Of a stretch of 64,000 nucleotides of DNA, positions 18,494 through 28,554 are shown piece after piece. Position numbers and translations under genes: made by a program. Location of the stretch: the NCBI GenBank assembly GCA_022819945.1, contig JAJEGI010000015.1, forward strand, positions 120,865 to 184,864. The letters run 5' to 3'. Each line of letters begins with the position of its first letter. The stretch's first letter is position 1. The stretch comes from Candidatus Poribacteria bacterium. GTDB taxonomy: Bacteria; Poribacteria; WGA-4E; WGA-3G. The notes below the pieces were generated by a model. That model saw nothing but the letters and a program-made list of their open reading frames with translations. It did no database searches and had not been told where the DNA came from.

Positions 18494-20305
18494 ATGAGAA
18501 AGATCTGTTTATTAGTTGCTGTCTGTCTACTAACATCAAATCTACTGTTATCTAATACTTTCGCGCAAGAACACACACAATGGGATTTACCTAAAGGCGC
18601 GAAAGCACGCTTCGGCAAAGGATGGGTCCGTGATATAAAATTTTCTCCTTTTGGTAGTCAATTAGCTGTTGCGACTACCATTGGGGTCTGGATCTATGAT
18701 GTCCGCACAGGGAAAGAATTGGCTTTGCTCTCAGGAATTGTTATGGGGGGTGCAAACTCGATTTCATATTCCCCAGGCGGTCTAATGCTTGCCTCTGCAC
18801 ATTGGGACCATACAATCAGACTATGGGATCTTAATGCCAATACGGATCGCCCAAGAACTACCTTTAGAAATCATACAGGCGAGATTTACACTGTCACGTT
18901 CTCACCGGATGGAAGCATGCTTGCTAGTGGGAGTGCTGACAAAACTATTCGGATTTGGGATCCTCACACTACTATTGACAGCGAAAAACAAATCTCAATT
19001 TTGCCGTATAGGGATTCCGTTAATTCCGCAGTTTTCTCTCCTGACAGCCAACTGTTAGCTGGTGGTAGTGAAGATGGCATGATCCACGTTTGGGATACAG
19101 GAACCGGCAACTTGGTGTATGAGTTTGATGGACATACTGACTCGGTTTGGGAAATTGATTTTTCACCAGATGGTAGAATTCTTGCCAGTGCCAGCCATGA
19201 CAGGACAGTTCAATTATGGAATCTCGTCGCACCCGGTGGCAGACTTACCGAACCGACACAACATACTATGCCTGTCTATGCAGTAGATTTCTCCCAGGAT
19301 GGACGAACTTTTGCGACCAGCGGAGCAGATAAGGAAATCCGAGTTTGGAATACTAACACCCGTGAGGTTACTTCTATTCTTGAAGGACACAATGATATAA
19401 TCCCAATTGTTGAATTATCACCAGATGGCACCACGCTTGCAAGTGGCAGTTTAGATGGAACTGTTCGTTTATGGGATATGAGACGTTCTCTAGATCGGTT
19501 AACACTTGCTGGACACACTGGTGGCGTTAAAGCATTGACATATACAGCGGATAATCGCATTCAAGCATGTGGTCCTGGATTAGATAACAAACTCCGATTG
19601 TGGGATGCGAGTACAGGCAAGCAGCTCACTAAGTTCGGTGAGCATAGAGGATTAACACAAGCAGTCGCCTTCTCTAAAAATGGCAAAAGACTTGCCAGTG
19701 CAGGAAGCGAAAACGGCACAATTTTTGTATCGGATATCTCCAACGCACTTGAAAACAACGATGACATTCTGGAAGCAACACTCACTGGAAATGCACTCGG
19801 CATCACTGCGTTAGCACTTTCACCCGCCGATACCACCCTTGCCAGTGGTGGAACTGATGGTAGGATTTATTTACTAAATGTTGATACGGGAGTTGAATTA
19901 AAAATTCTTAGAGGTGCTCAAGGAACTATTACTGCCTTGACCTTCTTCGCGGATGGCACTCATCTATTTAGTGGTGAAGAAAATGGAACTGTCCGACGGT
20001 GGGATGCTCTTACAGGTCAAGAAGTTTGGAATTACACAGGTTCGTTTAGTGCAATCACTGCGTTGGCATTTTCGGCAAATGGACGTTTCCTCGCTATTGG
20101 AGATAAGATAGGAAAAATTCGACTCTTTGATTTCGACGCAGAACCAGAGGTCCGCGAAAGCCGTATATTCACAAGTCATACCCGTAAGATAACTGCTCTT
20201 ATGTTTTCTCGAAACAGTGATACGCTTGTGAGTGGTAGTGAAGATGGTACCATTATTCTTTGGGATGTAAACGAAATCCTATCACAAGCAAATAATAATC
20301 AATAG
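18494..20305 (+). CDS. secreted WD40-repeat protein (paralog 1)
   Basis: Signal peptide ending NTFAQ; EHTQWDLPKGAKARFGKGWVRDIKFSPFGSQLAVATTIGVWIYD; many FSPDG...LASGS.D.TIRLWD blades. Confidence 0.92.
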   Translation: MRKICLLVAVCLLTSNLLLSNTFAQEHTQWDLPKGAKARFGKGWVRDIKFSPFGSQLAVATTIGVWIYDVRTGKELALLSGIVMGGANSISYSPGGLMLASAHWDHTIRLWDLNANTDRPRTTFRNHTGEIYTVTFSPDGSMLASGSADKTIRIWDPHTTIDSEKQISILPYRDSVNSAVFSPDSQLLAGGSEDGMIHVWDTGTGNLVYEFDGHTDSVWEIDFSPDGRILASASHDRTVQLWNLVAPGGRLTEPTQHTMPVYAVDFSQDGRTFATSGADKEIRVWNTNTREVTSILEGHNDIIPIVELSPDGTTLASGSLDGTVRLWDMRRSLDRLTLAGHTGGVKALTYTADNRIQACGPGLDNKLRLWDASTGKQLTKFGEHRGLTQAVAFSKNGKRLASAGSENGTIFVSDISNALENNDDILEATLTGNALGITALALSPADTTLASGGTDGRIYLLNVDTGVELKILRGAQGTITALTFFADGTHLFSGEENGTVRRWDALTGQEVWNYTGSFSAITALAFSANGRFLAIGDKIGKIRLFDFDAEPEVRESRIFTSHTRKITALMFSRNSDTLVSGSEDGTIILWDVNEILSQANNNQ

Positions 20306-20341
20306 ATTGAAAACAATTATAATGAATTTCATGGAGATATT

Positions 20342-21034
20342 ATGAGAAATCTGACGTTTTGTTTTTTGGTCCTGCTACCGTTGCTATTGGGGTGTGCCAA
20401 CTTAGGGCAGATGTTAAGTGAAACTAACGAAGATTATCATTTCCGCAAAGTGAGATGGGGTTTCAGTCGCGAGCGTGTGGAACTGGCGGAAGCCGGAAAC
20501 ACTATATTTGAAAGGAAAGACAACGCCATTGTTTATAAAGTGGAACTCAACGGAGTCTATTGTCGGCTCATCTATACATTCAAGGATAATAGGTTGCGGG
20601 CAGCGGGTTATATGACGATAACACCTATCCCGAATGCCGATAACCTCATCAAGGAAGCAGTTGACAAACATGGCATGCCGGAAACCAACCTAAAATACCT
20701 TGATGGACTTCAAGAAATGGTATGGAAAACGCCTGAAAAGGTGATATTTGCCAACCTGTTTCCTACTATTGAGAAGCGAACGTCTACACCCTATAACTAC
20801 TCCCGTAGAGGATTACTAAGGGATGTCGTACGCAACGAGTTGCCAGACCAAGAGGCAGGAAAGATTCAGTATTGGGATGGGACTTATGCACACGTGGATC
20901 CGGCTTTTTTTAATCAGCTTCATGAGGTAAATTTACCACTATCAGAGTTATCGTTTTATGAGAAACGGCTGATGGGTATTATTCTCAGGCGCGGTGGAAC
21001 AATTATTCCGGGGGTAGGGACGATTCCAAATTGA
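20342..21034 (+). CDS. putative lipoprotein, unknown function
   Basis: MRNLTFCFLVLLPLLLGCANLG lipobox; 37 nt after the WD40 stop. Confidence 0.75.
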   Translation: MRNLTFCFLVLLPLLLGCANLGQMLSETNEDYHFRKVRWGFSRERVELAEAGNTIFERKDNAIVYKVELNGVYCRLIYTFKDNRLRAAGYMTITPIPNADNLIKEAVDKHGMPETNLKYLDGLQEMVWKTPEKVIFANLFPTIEKRTSTPYNYSRRGLLRDVVRNELPDQEAGKIQYWDGTYAHVDPAFFNQLHEVNLPLSELSFYEKRLMGIILRRGGTIIPGVGTIPN

Positions 21035-21146
21035 AGATGCAATTATCCTGGTAACAGATGAACCGCCAACTGTACGAGTAAAGCATCGAGACCGAGGCAT
21101 TCAACACCCCAGCAGATGCCTTTTTTCGGATTATACTCGCCCGACC

Positions 21147-21168
21147 GGCGAGGTTAGGAAACCTCGCC
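21147..21168. repeat. perfect palindrome GGCGAGGTTAGGAAACCTCGCC (REP-like)
   Basis: 9-bp arms, between convergent genes. Confidence 0.7.
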
Positions 21169-21237
21169 TACCAAGTGACGAGAAGCGTAAATTTGGTTTT
21201 ACTATCCAGAATAAAATTCTTCAAAATGAGTGAACGA

Positions 21238-22008
21238 CTACTCTTTAATCACAAAGAATTTTTCCTCTTTAATCCGTTCTTCCGGGAAACGCGCACGCGC
21301 CCAGATCGCCTTCGAGTTCTCAATCATCTGTGGATGTCCGCAGGCGTAGACGACGGCGTTAGTGTGGTCATAGCCGAGTTGATCGCCGTACTTCCGAATC
21401 ACATCTTCGGCACGTCCGCTCTCACCTTCCCACTCAGTGTCCTCCCAGGGACGGCTCACTGTCGGGACAAACGTGAACCATTCCTCCTGCGCTGCGAGTT
21501 CGTTGAGTTCGTCCATATAATATCCGAGTTCCCACGAACGACTCGCGCCGACAATCGCTAAGATCTGATGTGGACTCGTTTTGCCCTGTTCCTGCTCAAT
21601 CTTTTGCGTCCGCGCAATACTGATATACGGTGCAGCACCGGTCACAGTTCCTGCCATGACATGGCGTGTCATACCGCTCTCTGTGTCCATCACGAATTTA
21701 CCGACGAGACGGTCCCGAATAAATACAGTGTCCCCCAACTCCAGTGCCCAAAATAGCGGCGTGGTTGCACCCTCTGGCACCAACTCCACGAAAACCTCCA
21801 TAAACGGTTCGTGTGGAGACGAGACTATCGAATACGGACGTTGGACGATCTTTCCGTCAACGTCAAAACCGATAGTAGCATACTGTCCGGGTATAAATGG
21901 CAACTGTTTATCAACACGGAATTTGAACGCTGCTAAATCTTCGGAAAAATCCTCACGTTCAATCAATTCACCTTTACAATATTGCGTCCTGGCGCGTCTT
22001 CTTTGCAT
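21238..22008 (-). CDS. FAD-binding oxidoreductase (ferredoxin-NADP reductase-like)
   Basis: FIPGQYATIGFDVDGKIVQRPYSIVSSP; VVYACGHPQMIENSKAI. Confidence 0.87.
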   Translation of the reverse strand: MQRRRARTQYCKGELIEREDFSEDLAAFKFRVDKQLPFIPGQYATIGFDVDGKIVQRPYSIVSSPHEPFMEVFVELVPEGATTPLFWALELGDTVFIRDRLVGKFVMDTESGMTRHVMAGTVTGAAPYISIARTQKIEQEQGKTSPHQILAIVGASRSWELGYYMDELNELAAQEEWFTFVPTVSRPWEDTEWEGESGRAEDVIRKYGDQLGYDHTNAVVYACGHPQMIENSKAIWARARFPEERIKEEKFFVIKE

Positions 22009-22186
22009 AATTAGTTCCTTTAAGCTTCCTCTAACAGATTTCGGCGCGTAATTTCTGCCGAAAAGAAAATCGTAGAATTTAGACTAACTCTGCATATATT
22101 ATACGCAAAACGCAAATGTATATCAAGTTTTTTTCTATGGCGATTAGCAATTAGCCGTCGGAAACTGTCAGCCATCAGTTAGATAC

Positions 22187-22215
22187 TTGCAATTCTGGTA
22201 CCCTTGTGCTAAATT
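22187..22215 (+). promoter_or_regulatory. sigma70-like promoter TTGCAA-N17-TAAATT upstream of the seven-gene WD40 run
   Basis: TTGCAA 22187-22192, TAAATT 22210-22215; TTGTGCTAAATT resembles TTGTGTGCTAAAAT of the 18303 promoter; ~176-nt leader. Confidence 0.5.
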
Positions 22216-22391
22216 ACAGTAGCAGCGCAGATACGGTCTGCACTATTTCGGGCACTCTTGTATTTAAGTCTGCCCCATTTTGTGCAGCACCGGTGATTAT
22301 ATCGCCAATAACCCGTCAAACAGCACCTTCAGATAGGCACAGAATTTGCAAATAAAAGATATAAAATCTCACCGGAAAAGGAATTTAGTAT

Positions 22392-24377
22392 ATGAAGAAA
22401 ATAACCTTTCTCTACAGCGTACATCTCTTTATTCTGTGTCTACTACTATCCAACGGTTTTGCACAACAATATACAGCACAGTGGCATTTGCCTGAAGGTG
22501 CGAAAGCACGTCTCGGTAGAGGGAAATTAAACAATGTCATATTTTCACCCGATGGGACCCGAATTGCTGTGTCAACAGCCATCGGCATCTGGGTCTATGA
22601 TGTGCAGACAAGGGAAGCCGTCTCACTGTTCGCGGAGATACAGACCGGCGAAAAGGAGAGGTTTTTGCCCTCAAAACCGCCGGAAGCACTAACGTTCTCC
22701 GCTGACGCGGTCCTTATTGCAAGTGCACACGGGAAGCGCATCTATATCTGGGATACTGTGACAGGTGCGGCGTTCGCGAAACTCGACGAACATCCCGATC
22801 CTATAACAGCGATTGCACTTTCACCCGACAGCACAAAACTCGCCACAGCAGGTGAGGACTGGGTGGTACGTTTATGGGATGTCGGGACCGGCAAATATCT
22901 CAACAGCTTGAAAGGACATCCCGGTGCCGTCAACGCACTTACATTTTCGCCTGATGGCAAAATCCTCGCGAGCGTGGGAACCACACTCCGTCTATGGAAT
23001 GCTAACACGGGTGAATTGTTACACGCTGATCATAAAGACTTAGGTTCCATTGACCGGCTCGTTTTTTCACCCGATGGTAAAATCCTTGCGGGAGCCGGCG
23101 GCTGGGACCGCGCTGTACATCTGTGGGATGTTAGCACACGCACCCTGCAAAAAACACCGAAGGGACATATCGGCGAAGTCAAAGATATTGCATTTTCGTC
23201 TGATAGTAAGACACTCGTCTCCGTGGGTTCTGACGCAATGCGACTCTGGGATGTTAGTAACGGTACCGAACTGAAGAGTCTACCGACACCACAAGACCAA
23301 ATACCACAACCCGTACCGCCCATCCTAAAACTTGAAGCGCTTAATCAGGCATACCTACCAAGCCGGCGGGACCATGTTTATTCAGCAAGATTTTCTGAAG
23401 ACGCGACACAACTCATCAGCGTCAGTCGCGACGGCAGTCTTCATCTTTGGGACGTTGAAACCGGACTTTACCGAGCATCCTTTGCCCTCGGCGCACATAG
23501 CGATTCAGTCGGTGTCCTTGCTTTCTCTGAAGATGGTAAATATCTCGCCAGTGATGATGGATTTGAGGAACGAATACGCGTTTGGAATGCCGAAAACGCC
23601 ACACAACACGCCGTCTTAACACCCGGACAAGAGGGAGTTCTTAACCCGCTCAGTGAACTAACGGTCTCTTCAGGCATCAAAAAAGTTGCCGGACGCGAAT
23701 TAGACGGTACAATCCTGGTATGGGACGCTGAAACCGCAGAGCATTTATCTGCTATACCGACTGACCGAATGATGCGGTACTGGCGACTTGTGCTTTCACC
23801 AGACGGGAAATTCCTCGCCGGTAGGGACATAATAGCGCGGAACAAGATTGAGCTTTGGCAAACGGAACCTGGTGCCCATCTGTTTACACTTGAAGATCAC
23901 GTAAGTCCGGTGACTGCCTACGCATTCTCGCCAAACAGCGAGCTCTTCGTGAGTGGTGCTCAAGATTCGACCACTGTTTTATGGGAGGTTAAGACAGGCA
24001 AACGACTTGCATATCTCATGGGGTACACAAAAATGCCCATCGGCGCGTTCGCCTTCTCCGCGGATGGGAACACGCTTGCCAGTGCGAGTGAAAATAAGAT
24101 CCTATTGTGGGATGTCAATACTCGGGAGCAGCGCAATAACTTTGAAGCCGTGGAGGGCATCGCTGCATTAGCTTTTTCTCCAGACGGAAGGACACTCGCA
24201 AGCAGCGGTGCCGATGGACTTATTCAAGTCTGGAATTTAGTGCCAACGCCGCAGGTCCAAACTACCTTCAGCGGACATCGAGGTTCTATTCACGTGCTGA
24301 TGTTCTCACCTGATGGTAAAACGCTCGCAAGCGGCAGTGGGGACGGCACAATCCTCCTCTGGAACATAGAACAGTAG
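22392..24377 (+). CDS. secreted WD40-repeat protein (paralog 2)
   Basis: LLLSNGFAQQYTAQWHLPEGAKARLGRGKLNNVIFSPDG...; ends SGSGDGTILLWNIEQ. Confidence 0.93.
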   Translation: MKKITFLYSVHLFILCLLLSNGFAQQYTAQWHLPEGAKARLGRGKLNNVIFSPDGTRIAVSTAIGIWVYDVQTREAVSLFAEIQTGEKERFLPSKPPEALTFSADAVLIASAHGKRIYIWDTVTGAAFAKLDEHPDPITAIALSPDSTKLATAGEDWVVRLWDVGTGKYLNSLKGHPGAVNALTFSPDGKILASVGTTLRLWNANTGELLHADHKDLGSIDRLVFSPDGKILAGAGGWDRAVHLWDVSTRTLQKTPKGHIGEVKDIAFSSDSKTLVSVGSDAMRLWDVSNGTELKSLPTPQDQIPQPVPPILKLEALNQAYLPSRRDHVYSARFSEDATQLISVSRDGSLHLWDVETGLYRASFALGAHSDSVGVLAFSEDGKYLASDDGFEERIRVWNAENATQHAVLTPGQEGVLNPLSELTVSSGIKKVAGRELDGTILVWDAETAEHLSAIPTDRMMRYWRLVLSPDGKFLAGRDIIARNKIELWQTEPGAHLFTLEDHVSPVTAYAFSPNSELFVSGAQDSTTVLWEVKTGKRLAYLMGYTKMPIGAFAFSADGNTLASASENKILLWDVNTREQRNNFEAVEGIAALAFSPDGRTLASSGADGLIQVWNLVPTPQVQTTFSGHRGSIHVLMFSPDGKTLASGSGDGTILLWNIEQ

Positions 24378-24513
24378 GAACAACTCTCTTATAAAACTTA
24401 GACGCATTTCAAAATTATGCCCCCTTTCCACTGCAAAATTGTGTCATTAATAAAAATTGTGTCATTAATAGTTGAATAGAATCATCAAAACGGACAAAAC
24501 GGAGATTCACGTT

Positions 24514-26466
24514 ATGAAAAAGTTCGGTCTTTTTTCTATAACCTTCCTGTTAGTTGCAGGTATCTTATCAAACGGTAGTCTCGCGCAAGACTATACACAC
24601 TGGAATTTACCCGAAAGCGCGATAGCACGTCTCGGGAAAGGTTCCATAAATGATGTAAAGTTTTCACGCGATGGTGATCTTTTAGCGGTGGCTACCAATA
24701 TCGGTGTTTGGTTGTATGATGTGCCTACCGGCGAGGAAATCCTGCTACTCAACAAAAAACCAAAAAACGTCGAAATAGTGGCTTTTTCACCCGGTGGCAA
24801 AACATTTGCTACTGGAAGTTGGGCACCGGAAGGCAGGATTCAACTATGGGACATTGATACCGCGACACAAACATCTACCATGGGTAAAGGTATAGGCGCT
24901 GTTGGTGTGTTAGCTTTTTCGGGAGACGGTGAAACGCTCGCAAGTGTGGGTTCCGGCAAAGGGACTCGGTTTCATGTATGGGATGCAAGCACAGGGAACG
25001 AGGTGTCGCATTTTATAGGGCAGCAAGTTTCAATCAAGGGTAGAGCGTTAGCAGTATCACCGAATCACCGTTTTGTTGCAAGTACGAATAAAAATAAGAT
25101 ATTTATATGGAATACAGGTACAGGCAACCTACAGCATATTATAGAAGGACGTGAGGAGCTCGCCTCGGCTTTGGTATTCTCACCAGACAGCAAAACACTT
25201 GTCAGTGGACACGCGACGATCCGGCTATGGAATGTAGAAACCGGAAATCAGATGTCCAGACTCGACGGACATACCCGTATCGTTAATGCCCTCACCTTCT
25301 CACGAGATGGGAAAACCTTAGCAAGTGGTGATTCCGGTGGCGACATCCGGTTGTGGGATATCGGGGCTGGAGGTGATCAACTTACGCTACCACGTCTGTT
25401 GGGCACGATTACCGATAAAAGTAAACCGCTACCTGACAAACGCGTCTTCACCGAGCATAAACGGCCCATTAAAGCTTTGGATTTCAACGCAGATGGTACA
25501 ACTTTGGTTAGTGCAAGTCGCGACAACACCATTAGGTTATGGGAGGTTGAGACCGGAAACTCACGCTTAATGACAGCAGGCCATACGGAACAAATTGTGG
25601 CACTCGGTTTCCTCAAAGATGGCAAAACGCTCGCGAGCGGTAGTTTCGATGCCACAATGCAGTTATGGAACACTGAGACCCAAGATCAGCAGCTTATCCC
25701 AATCAAACACCGGTCATTTGCTTTTAGTCTCGCTTTCTCTCAAGATGGCAAAACGGTAGCTATTGGGAGTGCTGGTAATAATGTGAAACTGTGGAATCCG
25801 GATACAGAAGACTTTTTCGCCACTTTCAAAACAGCACACAAGGGGTTTATTGATAAGATTGCATTCTCTCCAAACGACGAAATTCTTGTCAGTGGGAGTC
25901 GCGGTGGAACAATCGAATTATGGAAGGTGCTGAACCATGAACGGATCGCTATACTTAAAGGGCACACGGACGAAATTATAGCATTGACATTTTCACCCAA
26001 TGGAAAAACAATTGCGAGTGCAGGAAAGGGTGAAACGATAGTTTTATGGGATATTATTAACCTCGGTCCCAAAACCGCTTTGCTGGCGAAACACATTGCT
26101 GAAACTGGAGCATTGACATTTTCACCCGATGGAAAAACGATTGTCAGCGGGCACAGCGACGGCTCTATCTATTCATGGGATGTCGCAACCGGCAAGCAAC
26201 TCTCAATTTTCGAGGGAGATGCCGGGAACGTCACTGCATTGGCATTCTCCCGAGATGGAAAAATACTTGCAAATGGCAGCGCTGATGGTTTTATACAGTT
26301 ATGGGACACCAGCACAAGGACGCTGATACAAGGCGCATTACACAGACATGTCGGGCCTGTCAATAAACTCACATTTTCACCTGACGGTGCCATGCTTTTT
26401 AGCGGCGGTTCCGATGGCACAATCCTCGTCTGGGATCTAGAGAACATCCTTGAGAAAAATAGGTAA
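24514..26466 (+). CDS. secreted WD40-repeat protein (paralog 3)
   Basis: Preferred ATG 24514 (MKKFGLFSITFLLVAGILSNGSLAQDYTHWNLPESAIARLGKG); listed ORF begins 24472; ends SDGTILVWDLENILEKNR. Confidence 0.92.
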   Translation: MKKFGLFSITFLLVAGILSNGSLAQDYTHWNLPESAIARLGKGSINDVKFSRDGDLLAVATNIGVWLYDVPTGEEILLLNKKPKNVEIVAFSPGGKTFATGSWAPEGRIQLWDIDTATQTSTMGKGIGAVGVLAFSGDGETLASVGSGKGTRFHVWDASTGNEVSHFIGQQVSIKGRALAVSPNHRFVASTNKNKIFIWNTGTGNLQHIIEGREELASALVFSPDSKTLVSGHATIRLWNVETGNQMSRLDGHTRIVNALTFSRDGKTLASGDSGGDIRLWDIGAGGDQLTLPRLLGTITDKSKPLPDKRVFTEHKRPIKALDFNADGTTLVSASRDNTIRLWEVETGNSRLMTAGHTEQIVALGFLKDGKTLASGSFDATMQLWNTETQDQQLIPIKHRSFAFSLAFSQDGKTVAIGSAGNNVKLWNPDTEDFFATFKTAHKGFIDKIAFSPNDEILVSGSRGGTIELWKVLNHERIAILKGHTDEIIALTFSPNGKTIASAGKGETIVLWDIINLGPKTALLAKHIAETGALTFSPDGKTIVSGHSDGSIYSWDVATGKQLSIFEGDAGNVTALAFSRDGKILANGSADGFIQLWDTSTRTLIQGALHRHVGPVNKLTFSPDGAMLFSGGSDGTILVWDLENILEKNR

Positions 26467-26513
26467 ACGATCAGTCTGCCTTCGTAAATGATGCAGAGAA
26501 AAAGGAGAAAGAT

Positions 26514-28532
26514 TTGACAAAAAAGATTAAACTGTTTTCCATAGTCACCTTGTTGATTGCCGGGATTTTGTCGAACGGAAGTCTTGCACAAGATGACGGA
26601 GAATGGCGTTTTACTGAAGGCGCGAAAATGCGGCTCGGAAAAGGCAGAATAAACGACATCAAGTTTTCACCCGACGGCAGCCGCTTCGCAGTCGCAACAT
26701 CTATCGGTATCTGGATGTATGATGCGCACACCGGGGAAGAACTTTCTTTAATCGCCGTGCTTCCGGGCGAAGGACGCGATGTAACAACCATAGCATTTTC
26801 ACCCGATGGAAAAACACTCGCCAGCGGTGAGGAAGGCGGTGCCGGTAGACTGTGGGATGTAACCACAGGTAAACCTATCGCTACTTTCAAAGAGGTTCTC
26901 CGTCCGCGATACCCGGATCTTAGAGCACTCGTTTTCTCTGAAGATGGCACGAAACTTATAGGTGTAAGCTGGGATAACAAAATTAATATATGGGAACTTG
27001 GCGAACACACAAAACCACCAACTATTTTGCAGATGGATGGGCGGAAAGCGAGGCTGTCAACCTCTACATTGATGCAATTCTCAACAAATGGGAACCTCTT
27101 GGCAATTGCAGAGTTAGGTGAAGAATCATGGAAAAATAAAAACTTTACGATCAAATTGTGGGATGCTACAACCGGAAAACTCTCACATACTTTGACTGGA
27201 CACACACGCTGGATTAAGTCGATAGCATTCTCTGCCGATGGCAAGACGCTGGTGAGTGGTGATGAATACGAGACGGTTCGTCTATGGGATACGGCTACTG
27301 GAAAACTTAAGGCTACATTAAACTGGAGACGTGGCACTACAACCTACGCATTGGCGTTTTCGCCGAGTGGTAGGTTCATCGCGAGTGGACATCGTGAGGG
27401 TGTGAAGTTATGGGATAACACCGTCAAACCGAAACAGCAAGTGGATGACGCTATTGGCGATTATCAACGCACTTTAGAAATCCGTGGACATAAAGATTAC
27501 GTCTCTAAGTTGGCGTTTTCACCGGACGAAAGAACACTGCTCACTGGGAGTAAAGATGGTACAATACAAGCGTGGGATACCGCGACCGGTAGCCACCATT
27601 TTACGTGTCTTGGATATATCGAAGGCACCAAAGACTTGATGTTTACCGAAAAAGGAGATATCCTTTTAAGCCTGAACCAGCCATTCAATCCACCAGGGAT
27701 CTTACAGCAGCAACGATGGGACATCAACACAGGGGACCAACTGTCCACCAATTTTGGGGGGATAGATGCAGGCAATATGATACTGGCCCCGGACGGTAAA
27801 ATGCTCGTTACACACCCATTCGGTAACAAATGCTTTTTATGGGATATTAACACCGACCTGCCACGTATCATAGGTCAGTTTATTTTAAACGGGTATCCGA
27901 GGGACGGCTTGAATGTCAAATTCGCGTTCTCCGCAGATGGGAAAATGTTAGCAGCCGGTGGTGAAGACAACTTAGTGCGTATGTGGAAACTTAACGATTC
28001 CAAAGAGGTTCAGCATCGGTTTACAGTTAAAGGACATAAACATTGGATTCGTACGTTGGCGTTTTCTCCTGATGGAAAAATGCTGGCAAGCGGCGGTAAA
28101 GGCAAGACTCTCTGCTTGTGGCGTGTGGTAGATGGTACTTTGCTTTTTAAATCCACAGCACATAAATCGTGGGTCAGTGCAGTGACGTTTTCACCCGATG
28201 GAAAAATACTCGTAAGCGGCGGTCATGAAATCTTCTTCTGGGACACCGAAACCCGTACACAACTTCAGACAAACCCGCGTCAGTTAACTGCCCGGATCTC
28301 GACGCTCGTATTTTCACCAGATGGCAACACGCTTGTTGTTGGAAATTGGGACGGTATTCTTGAATTATGGGATGTTCGCACCGGTGGACTTTTGTCCACA
28401 CATACAGGACACACACGCTGGATTAACGTACTAAAATTTTCCCCAGATGGTAAAACGCTCGTTAGTTCCAGTTCTTGGGGAACAATCCTCCTCTGGGATT
28501 GGGAAACACTGAAGAAAATCGGTAATAGGTGA
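26514..28532 (+). CDS. secreted WD40-repeat protein (paralog 4)
   Basis: TTG start; ILSNGSLAQDDGEWRFTEGAKMRLGKGRINDIKFSPDGSRFAVATSIGIWMYD; ends GTILLWDWETLKKIGNR. Confidence 0.92.
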   Translation: MTKKIKLFSIVTLLIAGILSNGSLAQDDGEWRFTEGAKMRLGKGRINDIKFSPDGSRFAVATSIGIWMYDAHTGEELSLIAVLPGEGRDVTTIAFSPDGKTLASGEEGGAGRLWDVTTGKPIATFKEVLRPRYPDLRALVFSEDGTKLIGVSWDNKINIWELGEHTKPPTILQMDGRKARLSTSTLMQFSTNGNLLAIAELGEESWKNKNFTIKLWDATTGKLSHTLTGHTRWIKSIAFSADGKTLVSGDEYETVRLWDTATGKLKATLNWRRGTTTYALAFSPSGRFIASGHREGVKLWDNTVKPKQQVDDAIGDYQRTLEIRGHKDYVSKLAFSPDERTLLTGSKDGTIQAWDTATGSHHFTCLGYIEGTKDLMFTEKGDILLSLNQPFNPPGILQQQRWDINTGDQLSTNFGGIDAGNMILAPDGKMLVTHPFGNKCFLWDINTDLPRIIGQFILNGYPRDGLNVKFAFSADGKMLAAGGEDNLVRMWKLNDSKEVQHRFTVKGHKHWIRTLAFSPDGKMLASGGKGKTLCLWRVVDGTLLFKSTAHKSWVSAVTFSPDGKILVSGGHEIFFWDTETRTQLQTNPRQLTARISTLVFSPDGNTLVVGNWDGILELWDVRTGGLLSTHTGHTRWINVLKFSPDGKTLVSSSSWGTILLWDWETLKKIGNR

Positions 28533-28554
28533 TGACCTGAGATTAAAAAGGATT

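Noticed and set aside
26471-27337. 288-aa minus-strand ORF and similar Ser/Pro-rich antisense ORFs throughout the WD40 genes
   Set aside because: Antisense shadows of WD40 repeats (recurring PSGEN/LASVFPSG = reverse of FSPDGKTLAS); no independent coding evidence.
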